Assembly: GCA_026985835.1 (NCBI GenBank)
Contig: JALSPS010000016.1
Coordinates: 1 to 5,088, forward strand
DNA: 5,088 nucleotides
DNA from: Candidatus Kaiserbacteria bacterium
GTDB taxonomy: Bacteria; Patescibacteriota; Minisyncoccia; Phycocordibacterales; UBA2100
Reading direction: 5' to 3'
The notes below the pieces were generated by a model. The model searched no databases and was not told the DNA's origin. It worked only from the letters and a program-made list of their open reading frames with translations. Each line of letters starts with the position of its first letter. Within the stretch, counting starts at the first letter, position 1. The position numbers and the translations under genes are program-made. Positions 1 to 4,921 of the stretch are shown here, one piece after another.

Positions 1-14
1 AAAAACAACTATGG

Positions 15-38
15 ATTTTGTTTTTCTAAAAACAAAAT
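15..38. repeat. AT-only perfect palindrome
   Basis: Two 11-base arms, ATTTTGTTTTT (15-25) and AAAAACAAAAT (28-38), are exact reverse complements separated by CT. As RNA this gives about 10 bp closed by a four-base loop. The octamer AAAAACAA also occurs at 1-8, 28-35 and 49-56, so the first 60 bases are a small cluster of related A-rich units. No T-tract marks it as a terminator on either strand. It could be a weak transcription end, a protein site or simply low-complexity sequence. No gene lies between 1 and 148. Confidence 0.6.
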
Positions 39-95
39 GAGTATATGCAAAAACAATAGTATCTACCCCTTATGCGCAATCCTTGTGCCAAGCGC

Positions 96-120
96 GGCGC
101 GCGGGCGAAGGCCGCGCGCC
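96..120. repeat. GC-rich inverted repeat (strong hairpin) downstream of the 150-aa gene
   Basis: Arms GGCGCGCGG (96-104) and CCGCGCGCC (112-120) pair perfectly over 9 bp around the 7-base loop 105-111. On the minus strand an alternative fold with one bulge extends the stem to about 10 bp. Nearly all of 92-120 is G or C, in sharp contrast to the AT-rich surroundings. It lies 28 bases beyond the stop codon of the membrane-protein gene at 149-601. No U-run follows on either strand, so it is not a standard intrinsic terminator. It may be an mRNA 3'-end stabilising structure or a dispersed extragenic palindrome. The fold is read directly from the sequence; the role is unknown. Confidence 0.75.
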
Positions 121-148
121 TATCTTGATACCACAACCGAAAAAACTT

Positions 149-601
149 TTAAAAGATAGAATTCTTTCTCTTTCTGCGGAACATAAGAAGCAATACGGTG
201 CCAGCAATTAAAAACGCAACGCCGTCTGCCATGTCTGACTTTTTACTTTTTTTATACCTAAGCTCAGCTTTTTGCTCTTCTTTTTTAATGCATTCATCAT
301 ACTGCTTTTGCATCTTTGCCTTTTCTTCTGCACTTAAATCTTTTGGCTTCTGAGATGCCTTGTGATGTGGCCCAGCTAAATCAAGTGGAAGCACTTCCGG
401 CGTCATAGGGTCAAAACGCGCGCAACGATAACTAAAATCCCCGTAACTCTCAGTTTTAATTTGGAAAACATATAACTTCAAAAGCGCCTGCAAAAGCATA
501 ACCATGCCTATCGCAAGCAAGATAACCCCAGCACTAGCTCCTACCAGACGCACCGCCTCCTTGATAAATTCTAATATCTTATTTTCTTTTTTATCAATCA
601 T
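149..601 (-). CDS. Unrecognised two-helix membrane protein, 150 aa
   Basis: I do not recognise this family. The 150-residue product starts with a short charged stretch (1-15), followed by a long hydrophobic segment at about 16-47. A polar middle of about 75 residues comes next, then a second hydrophobic helix at about 126-141 and a basic end (FRRKRKNSIF). The middle region holds two cysteines (C60 and C94) and a Lys/Glu-rich, probably helical stretch (about 87-122). If both helices span the membrane and the basic tail is cytoplasmic, the middle lies outside and its cysteines could form a disulfide; this is inference. The ATG is not preceded by a Shine-Dalgarno. The stop is TAA. The gene follows tRNA-Trp after 86 bases with no clear terminator between, so co-transcription with rpmG and the tRNA is plausible. 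The 602-687 gap shows no convincing promoter. Confidence 0.75.
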   Translation of the reverse strand: MIDKKENKILEFIKEAVRLVGASAGVILLAIGMVMLLQALLKLYVFQIKTESYGDFSYRCARFDPMTPEVLPLDLAGPHHKASQKPKDLSAEEKAKMQKQYDECIKKEEQKAELRYKKSKKSDMADGVAFLIAGTVLLLMFRRKRKNSIF

Positions 602-687
602 AATACTTAAATTTACTTACAATAAATGCACTCCCTAAAAAACACATAAACCGACAATATATTCATATTTTACGGTAAGTGTTTTTG

Positions 688-761
688 CAGGGGTGACAGG
701 ACTCGAACCTGCGACACCGGGCTTTGGAGGCCCGTGCTCTAGCCAACTGAGCTACACCCCT
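688..761 (-). tRNA. tRNA-Trp (anticodon CCA)
   Basis: The cloverleaf is complete. The acceptor is AGGGGTG/CACCCCT, the D-stem GCTC/GAGC, the anticodon stem CGGGC/GCCCG with loop CTCCAAA, and the T-arm GCAGG-TTCGAGT-CCTGT. The anticodon CCA reads UGG only. The discriminator base is G, as usual for bacterial tRNA-Trp. The 3' CCA is not encoded, because the DNA continues CAAAAA after the discriminator; it must be added by a CCA-adding enzyme. The gene begins 39 bases after the L33 stop codon. The rpmG/tRNA-Trp neighbourhood is common in bacteria, where secE and nusG usually follow; here a different membrane-protein gene follows. Confidence 0.97.
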
Positions 762-800
762 TTGGAGTTATATACTAACACAAAATTACAAGAGAAAAAA

Positions 801-959
801 CTACTTCTTTTTTTCCTTAAAAAGCTTGTGCTTTTTACACTTTGAACAATACTTTTTTATTTCAAGCTTTTGTATATTGTCTCCTTTTTTTCTGCGCTCA
901 GAATATAAGGTATGCCCACAATCGCTACATGCTATTTTTATTAATCTATCTTGACTCAT
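801..959 (-). CDS. rpmG: 50S ribosomal protein L33 (zinc-ribbon form), 52 aa
   Basis: L33 is a small protein of the large ribosomal subunit located near the E site. Reading from the ATG at 957-959 to TAG at 801-803 gives 52 residues, normal for L33. The start, MSQDRLIKIACSDCG, and the later LEIKKYCSKCKKHKLFKEKK align with the family pattern of an N-terminal beta strand, CxxC, a basic loop, the LELKKYC-type signature and a second CxxC. All four cysteines (C11, C14, C38, C41) are present, so this is the zinc-binding C+ type. It begins 18 bases after the stop of the pilin-like gene and is followed by tRNA-Trp, which suggests one transcript. No Shine-Dalgarno is visible before the ATG. Identification rests on motif and length, and is strong. 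Confidence 0.93.
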   Translation of the reverse strand: MSQDRLIKIACSDCGHTLYSERRKKGDNIQKLEIKKYCSKCKKHKLFKEKKK

Positions 960-977
960 TGGTAATACTATACAAAA

Positions 978-1406
978 TTATCCGAGACTATGCAAGCTTT
1001 TCTCTATACTTGATCTTGGTTGAGTCCATTTTTTAATCCCATCCCCGGTTAATGTTTTTAGCAATGTATCAACAAGAAGCCATGCAACAAGGACGATAAT
1101 TATACCGACTGCAACATTAAAAAATATACCGTGAGCATCCTTTATTTTTGTAGATGATCCACCGTCTGTCATATATAAAAATCCTGCATACGCAAACATT
1201 AAAGCGGCAGCAATAATTGCTATATAAATTATAAAGTTTAATATATTTTTTCCAAATTCTATTAAATCACTCCACGAGCAATCCGACCCCGAACATTTTG
1301 GTGCGACATTACCTGTAAAATTGCCACTCGGTTCGGCAAATACTAATACAGGAATAATAAAGAAAATAAAAACTATAAGAAAAGTGAATAATCTCTGAAA
1401 ACTCAT
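978..1406 (-). CDS. T4SS_pilin-like (VirB2/TrbC-type) small membrane protein, 142 aa
   Basis: From ATG 1404-1406 the product has a hydrophobic signal peptide (1-24) with likely cleavage at VFA|EPSG. A short exported segment follows with a Cys pair, CSGSDC (C38, C43), and a WSDLIEFGKN motif. Two long transmembrane helices (about 52-79 and 93-116) are joined by a polar DGGSSTKIKDAHG turn, and a 25-residue polar tail ends the protein. This order (signal peptide, CxnC-W-DL, helix ending in AYAGFLYMT, GGS-KIKDA turn, second helix with AWLLVDTLL) matches the T4SS_pilin family of VirB2/TrbC-like proteins common in CPR bacteria. Such subunits would build a pilus or secretion channel, but no VirB4, VirB6 or VirD4 gene is visible here. 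A TTG 33 bases upstream would add residues encoded by the preceding terminator's T-tract, so I reject it. No Shine-Dalgarno is present. A weak TTGTTT (1433-1438)/TAATTA (1411-1416) promoter would make the mRNA nearly leaderless. Confidence 0.8.
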   Translation of the reverse strand: MSFQRLFTFLIVFIFFIIPVLVFAEPSGNFTGNVAPKCSGSDCSWSDLIEFGKNILNFIIYIAIIAAALMFAYAGFLYMTDGGSSTKIKDAHGIFFNVAVGIIIVLVAWLLVDTLLKTLTGDGIKKWTQPRSSIEKSLHSLG

Positions 1407-1428
1407 AATATAATTATGACATATTTTT

Positions 1429-1465
1429 AAAAAAAACAAACCCCCGAACGCAAGGCGTTCGGGGG
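1429..1465 (-). terminator. Strong intrinsic terminator of the 156-aa gene
   Basis: CCCCCGAACGC (1441-1451) and GCGTTCGGGGG (1455-1465) form a perfect 11-bp stem with a 3-base AAG gap. On the minus strand the stem is followed directly by TTTGTTTTTTTT (1440 down to 1429). It starts 11 bases beyond the TGA of the 156-residue gene. On the plus strand the stem is followed by TTAAAGCG, so termination is one-directional. It separates this gene from the pilin/rpmG/tRNA-Trp cluster. Confidence 0.95.
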
Positions 1466-1476
1466 TTAAAGCGATA

Positions 1477-1947
1477 TCAACTCATCGCAAATAATAAATT
1501 TATCTCATTTGATATTTCATTACCAGAAACACCAAGCTCCCTTGCTTTTGATAAAAGAAGCTGTCGTAACATTTTTTCATGCATCTCGTAATACTTCAAA
1601 AAGGTTATTATTGCTTTTAGTTTTTCCCCAGGATTTGGAATACGATTATTCAATGTTTTTATGAAATGAATAATCAATTTGCCCATATCTTTTGGTTGGA
1701 AAGTCCTCAACTTCTCTCCATGCACGATATTAATTGTACCTGTTATAAACGGGTCATTATCTTGATAGCCAAATCTCAATGCGAATAATTTAAACTTTCC
1801 AGAAAGAAAATCTCTCTGATCTAAAGGAATGGCAAGATGCCTAAAGATATACTGACCAACATACCAATGACTTAGATCCTCTGGCGCAGATTCAAAATAT
1901 GCCACAAGAGCATTCACCGGATTGCTGGAGCTGGAAGTTTTTTTCAT
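1477..1947 (-). CDS. Unrecognised soluble protein, 156 aa
   Basis: I do not recognise a family. The chosen start is the ATG at 1945-1947, giving MKKTSSSSNPVNALV..., because AAGGAGA lies five bases upstream. The same frame stays open a further 43 codons upstream but runs into tRNA-Tyr. The protein has a Ser-rich N-terminus, no signal peptide and no transmembrane helix, so it is probably cytoplasmic. Residues 10-60 look mixed, with aromatic-rich segments (LSHWYVGQYIFRHL, FKLFALRFGYQDND). Residues 65-80 could be beta strands, and 87-156 are predicted by eye to be mostly helical. There is no recognisable catalytic motif. The stop is TGA. The gene sits alone between tRNA-Tyr and its own terminator, with a candidate promoter, so it looks independently expressed. 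It could be a small regulator or adaptor, but nothing in the sequence settles that. Confidence 0.8.
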   Translation of the reverse strand: MKKTSSSSNPVNALVAYFESAPEDLSHWYVGQYIFRHLAIPLDQRDFLSGKFKLFALRFGYQDNDPFITGTINIVHGEKLRTFQPKDMGKLIIHFIKTLNNRIPNPGEKLKAIITFLKYYEMHEKMLRQLLLSKARELGVSGNEISNEINLLFAMS

Positions 1948-1952
1948 TTTTG

Positions 1953-1959
1953 TCTCCTT
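1953..1959 (-). promoter_or_regulatory. Shine-Dalgarno AAGGAGA fixing the start of the 156-aa gene
   Basis: AAGGAGA on the minus strand, five bases before ATG 1945-1947, is an almost full anti-16S match. It is the only strong ribosome binding site seen in this window and decides the start codon of this gene against the longer open frame. Confidence 0.85.
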
Positions 1960-2002
1960 CTCTTTATTTAAATGAACACACCCTTTTCGGGCACCGAGAA
2001 GT

Positions 2003-2030
2003 AGTATATAAAATACAAAGAAGTACGCAA
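2003..2030 (-). promoter_or_regulatory. Candidate promoter of the 156-aa gene
   Basis: On the minus strand TTGCGT (2025-2030) and TATACT (2003-2008) are separated by 16 bases, a reasonable sigma-70-type pair. Transcription would start near 1996, giving a leader of roughly 50 bases that contains CCCGAAAAGGG (1981-1991) and the Shine-Dalgarno. It lies 20 bases beyond the tRNA-Tyr 3' end. Supported only by motif match and location. Confidence 0.5.
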
Positions 2031-2049
2031 GTTTATAATTTGATAAATT

Positions 2050-2135
2050 TGGTGCGCCGGGTTGGATTCGAACCAACGTAGGATAAATCCGCGAGGTTTA
2101 CAGCCTCGTGCAATTGACCACTCTGCCACCGACGC
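2050..2135 (-). tRNA. tRNA-Tyr (anticodon GTA), with encoded CCA
   Basis: This is a class II tRNA with a long variable arm. The acceptor GCGTCGG/CCGGCGC includes one G-T wobble. The anticodon stem is CGAGG/CCTCG with loop CTGTAAA. The variable arm pairs GGAT/ATCC, and the T-arm is GTTGG-TTCGAAT-CCAAC. The discriminator is A, as expected for tyrosine, and CCA is encoded at 2050-2052, unlike the tRNA-Trp in this window. It lies 41 bases beyond the clpB stop codon. Confidence 0.97.
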
Positions 2136-2145
2136 AACTCAACAT

Positions 2146-2173
2146 ATTCTAACAGAAAAAATATTTTAGTAAA
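2146..2173 (-). promoter_or_regulatory. Candidate promoter of tRNA-Tyr
   Basis: On the minus strand TTTACT (2168-2173) and TAGAAT (2146-2151) are 16 bases apart, with predicted initiation a few bases before the tRNA 5' end at 2135. The -35 lies within the AT hairpin just after the clpB stop. Motif-based only; read-through from clpB is the alternative. Confidence 0.45.
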
Positions 2174-2176
2174 TAT
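2156..2176 (-). terminator. Possible weak terminator after clpB
   Basis: Immediately after the clpB TAG, ATATTT and AAATAT (2171-2176 and 2161-2166) can form a 6-bp A/T-only stem with a four-base loop, followed on the minus strand by a short T-run. The stem is too weak to be convincing and overlaps the candidate tRNA-Tyr -35 box. Read-through into tRNA-Tyr is therefore possible. Confidence 0.25.
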
Positions 2177-4870
2177 CTACTTGCTAACCAAGTCTATTTG
2201 TTTTTTTATTCTCGCGCGACGAGTTTGTCTAGAATTACTATGCAAAAGCAAAGAAAATACAAATTCATCATCTTTGGTATCAACTTTAACAGAGCCTCCC
2301 GAAATAAGACCATCTTTTATAATCATATTTGCAATAGGAGTTAAAATTTTTGTTTGTATCGCGCGTTTGAGTGGTCTTGCTCCATATTGAGGAGTATAAC
2401 CGAGTTTTGCCAAAAGCGATATGGCCTTTGAGGAAAGAGTGAGTTTGATTTTTTTATCTTCTAATCTTTTTTTAACAATATCAAGTTGTAATCGGACAAT
2501 TTCTTTTATGCTTTTTTCATCCAGTATGTCAAAGATAATTATTTCATCTAAACGATTCAAAAATTCCGGTCTAAAAAATTCTTTTACTTTTTTTGTTACT
2601 TTCTCTTTCGCATCAATATATTTTTGCTTGTCAGTTTTTGCTGTGGAAAATCCAAATTGACTCATTTTATCAATATATTCTGCGCCCAAGTTGCTTGTCA
2701 TAATTATTATCGTATTTCTAAAGTTTACTTTATTTCCCTTTGCGTCTGTCAAGTACCCATTATCCAAAACCTGAAGTAATATATTAAAGACTTCCGGATG
2801 AGCTTTTTCTATCTCATCAAAAAGCAACACAGAATACGGACGATGACGAACTTGGTCTGTCAAGGATCCACCATCTTCATGTCCGACATAGCCGGGAGGA
2901 GAACCAATCATTTTTGAAACACTGTGTTTTTCCATAAATTCAGACATATCAACTCTTATAAGAGCATTTTCATCATTAAAAATAAATTCAGTGAGCGCTT
3001 TTGTGAGTTCTGTTTTACCAACACCTGTAGGACCCAAAAAGAGAAATGAGCCTATCGGTCTGGCCGGATCTGAGATTCCTGTACGAGAGCGTTTTATGGC
3101 ATCCGCAATTTTAGATATTGCTTCTTTTTGACCAATAATTCTCTCTGATAACTCACTCTCTATTCTTGCAAGTTTTTCGGCTTCCGCTTCAAGCATTTTT
3201 GAAACCGGAATCCCGGTCCATTCGCTAACTACACGCGCAATATCTTCTTCTGTAACCTCTTCTCTCAAAATGCGTCGTTTTTTTTGTATTTTGCCTAATT
3301 TTTTAATACTTTCTTCAAGTTTAGAAGATGTTTCAGGAACAAGTCCGTGCCTTATGGTGGCGGTACGAGCTATATCTCCACGCAATTCTGCTTGCTCTTC
3401 TTCTTGTTTTAAGTCTTCAAGATTTTTCTTAAATGACTTTATATTTTTTAAAAGTTGCTTTTCGTTCTCCCAGCGCAATTTTAACTCTGCGGTTTTCTCT
3501 TTCATATCTGCAATGTTTTTCTCAATTTGAGCTATTTTGGATTTTACAGATTTATTTTTTTTATTTATATCTGAAAGAAGAGCTTCTTTTTCAATCTCAA
3601 GACGCATTATATTTTGATCCGCTTTTTGCAATTCTTCTGGCTTGTTATCTTGTGATATTTTTAAAGCGCTTGATGCTTCATCAATTAAATCAACCGCCTT
3701 ATCGGGTAAAAACCTATCAGTAAGATAACGAGATGAAAGATTAACAGCAGATACTATCGCCTCATCGGTAATTCTTACACCATGAAATAATTCATATCTT
3801 TCTTTTATGCCACGCAATATGGCAATTGCGTCTTCAACACTTGGCTCCACCACATTAACAGGCTGAAATCTCCTTGTAAGCGCCGGATCTCTTTCAATGT
3901 GTTTTTGAAATTCCGCAGTTGTGGTTGCTCCGATAACACGCAATTCCCCTCTTGCAAGAGCGGGTTTAAGCATATTGCTGGCATCAACCGAACCTTCAGC
4001 GCTTCCTGCTCCAATTATGGTATGAATTTCATCTATAAATAAAATAATTTTTCCATTTGAATTTTCAACTTCTTTCATAATCGCTTTCATTCTTTCTTCA
4101 AATTCACCTCTAAATTTTGTACCGGCTATCAAAAGACCTAAATCAAGTGTATGAAGCTCTTTATTTTTTAAAGATTCAGGAACATCACCTAAAGCAATTT
4201 TTTGGGCAAGCCCTTCTACTATTGCAGTTTTCCCAACCCCGGCCTCACCTATTAAAATTGGATTGTTTTTAGTACGGCGTGATAGAATTTGGATCATTCT
4301 ATTAATCTCCATATCTCTTCCTATGATTGGATCAAGTTTGTTTTTACGAGCAAGCTCTGTTAGCGACCTTGTAAATCTCGCTATTGCCCTGTTTTGCTTA
4401 ACAGGGGCAACATCTTTTATTCTCCCTTCTTTAATGTCTGTATATATCCGCGCTACAACATCTTGATTTATAGAAAATTTTGAAATTATTTCTTTTGCTG
4501 AACCGGGATTATTCAACACAGCTAAAAATAGATGTTCGGTTGAAACGAGTTTATCCTTGAATGTTTGCGCTATTGCAGGAGCGTTTATTTGCAATATCTG
4601 CGCTAACTCTTCAGTTAAATATAACTGCATTGAGGGCGCCATCGTTCTGCCAACCGAAGAGTTTTCAAGAGTGTCAAAAACATCTTCTATAAAAGCAATT
4701 GTATCTATCTCCATTTTTTCTAAAATAGAAAGAGTTAAACTATCCTCTTGCAACATAAGCGCAGCGAGAAGATGGAGCACGTCTACATGAGATTGACCTC
4801 TCTCTATTGCAAGCTGATGAGCTTTATGTATGGCTTCACGAGCTTTATTTGTATAATTTTGAAATGGCAT
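2177..4870 (-). CDS. clpB: ATP-dependent protein disaggregase ClpB (Hsp100), 897 aa
   Basis: ClpB threads aggregated proteins through a hexameric pore in the cytosol, working with DnaK/DnaJ/GrpE. Domain order: two Clp_N repeats (about 1-145); NBD1 with Walker A GEAGVGKT (208-215), pore loop KFRGEFEER (aromatic F253), Walker B LFIDE (277-281) and arginine fingers R333/R334; a coiled-coil M-domain (about 405-540) of full ClpB length; NBD2 with Walker A GPTGVGKT (613-620), pore loop GYVG (Y661), Walker B LLFDE (682-686), arginine finger R773 and sensor-2 GARPLKR (830-836). The intact M-domain separates it from ClpC and ClpA. At 897 residues it is about 40 longer than E. coli ClpB. Two oddities account for part of this: residues 727-766 carry a longer ClpC-like loop with FGF (739-741), and residues 876-897 form a basic tail. 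The ATG lacks a Shine-Dalgarno; translation begins about 13 bases after the predicted transcription start. The stop is TAG. Nothing suggests a frameshift or missing catalytic residue. Confidence 0.97.
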   Translation of the reverse strand: MPFQNYTNKAREAIHKAHQLAIERGQSHVDVLHLLAALMLQEDSLTLSILEKMEIDTIAFIEDVFDTLENSSVGRTMAPSMQLYLTEELAQILQINAPAIAQTFKDKLVSTEHLFLAVLNNPGSAKEIISKFSINQDVVARIYTDIKEGRIKDVAPVKQNRAIARFTRSLTELARKNKLDPIIGRDMEINRMIQILSRRTKNNPILIGEAGVGKTAIVEGLAQKIALGDVPESLKNKELHTLDLGLLIAGTKFRGEFEERMKAIMKEVENSNGKIILFIDEIHTIIGAGSAEGSVDASNMLKPALARGELRVIGATTTAEFQKHIERDPALTRRFQPVNVVEPSVEDAIAILRGIKERYELFHGVRITDEAIVSAVNLSSRYLTDRFLPDKAVDLIDEASSALKISQDNKPEELQKADQNIMRLEIEKEALLSDINKKNKSVKSKIAQIEKNIADMKEKTAELKLRWENEKQLLKNIKSFKKNLEDLKQEEEQAELRGDIARTATIRHGLVPETSSKLEESIKKLGKIQKKRRILREEVTEEDIARVVSEWTGIPVSKMLEAEAEKLARIESELSERIIGQKEAISKIADAIKRSRTGISDPARPIGSFLFLGPTGVGKTELTKALTEFIFNDENALIRVDMSEFMEKHSVSKMIGSPPGYVGHEDGGSLTDQVRHRPYSVLLFDEIEKAHPEVFNILLQVLDNGYLTDAKGNKVNFRNTIIIMTSNLGAEYIDKMSQFGFSTAKTDKQKYIDAKEKVTKKVKEFFRPEFLNRLDEIIIFDILDEKSIKEIVRLQLDIVKKRLEDKKIKLTLSSKAISLLAKLGYTPQYGARPLKRAIQTKILTPIANMIIKDGLISGGSVKVDTKDDEFVFSLLLHSNSRQTRRARIKKQIDLVSK

Positions 4871-4880
4871 AATGAATTAT

Positions 4881-4907
4881 TGTAGCTACATTATCTCAAA
4901 ATGTAGC
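4881..4907. promoter_or_regulatory. Candidate operator: inverted repeats over the clpB promoter
   Basis: GCTACATT (4885-4892) and AATGTAGC (4900-4907) form a perfect 8-bp inverted repeat with a 7-base spacer. The adjoining TGTAGCTACA (4881-4890) is itself a perfect 10-base palindrome, so the motif TGTAGC appears three times counting both strands. The repeat covers the -10 box and predicted start region, a classic position for a repressor. It does not match CIRCE (HrcA), HAIR (HspR) or the CtsR repeat as I know them. Role inferred from position. Confidence 0.6.
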
Positions 4908-4918
4908 CATAAAGTCAA
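4890..4918 (-). promoter_or_regulatory. clpB promoter, near-consensus sigma-70 type
   Basis: On the minus strand TTGACT (-35, 4913-4918) and GATAAT (-10, 4890-4895) are separated by exactly 17 bases. Each hexamer differs from consensus at one position. Initiation is expected near 4883, giving a very short leader before the ATG at 4868-4870. The -35 begins three bases after the stop codon of the upstream gene, so clpB has its own promoter. A vegetative-type promoter implies that heat-shock control, if any, comes from a repressor rather than an alternative sigma factor. Confidence 0.8.
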
Positions 4919-4921
4919 GTT

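Noticed and set aside
96..120. GC-rich hairpin as intrinsic terminator
   Set aside because: No T-run follows the stem on either strand.
842..1036. Plus-strand 64-codon open frame
   Set aside because: It is antisense to rpmG and the 3' end of the pilin-like gene; its hydrophobic product merely reflects A/T-rich codons read backwards.
1407..1439. TTG start giving an 11-residue longer pilin-like protein
   Set aside because: Those codons lie in the T-tract of the preceding terminator. The ATG at 1404-1406 starts a normal signal peptide.
1477..1479. Possible UGA recoding (Gly in Gracilibacteria/SR1)
   Set aside because: Reading TGA as sense would extend the protein through a perfect intrinsic terminator. 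The tRNA-Trp has anticodon CCA, and no in-frame TGA occurs in clpB.
1981..1991. CCCGAAAAGGG in the leader of the 156-aa gene as a riboswitch or attenuator
   Set aside because: Only three G-C pairs are secure, the outer pairs are wobbles, and no conserved riboswitch core is visible.
1948..2076. Upstream extension of the 156-aa gene to a 199-residue frame beginning MVRIQPGAPN
   Set aside because: The extra codons read through the 3' end of tRNA-Tyr, a common artefact, and a strong Shine-Dalgarno marks the internal ATG at 1945-1947.
1899..2081. Plus-strand 60-codon frame ending RRVGFEPT
   Set aside because: This ending is the usual false translation of a tRNA T-arm read antisense; the frame overlaps tRNA-Tyr and the 156-aa gene start.
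2181..4790. Several plus-strand open frames and one minus-strand alternate frame inside clpB
   Set aside because: They are shadows of the long, fully conserved clpB frame and have no recognisable domains or start signals.
2177..4870. ClpC or ClpA identity instead of ClpB
   Set aside because: The FGF loop is suggestive, but the roughly 130-residue M-domain with KPEEL, coiled coils and the WTGIPVSKM junction is that of ClpB.
4881..4907. CIRCE, HAIR or CtsR operator at clpB
   Set aside because: Neither the arm sequences nor the spacing match TTAGCACTC-N9-GAGTGCTAA, CTTGAGT-N7-ACTCAAG or the CtsR heptamer repeat.
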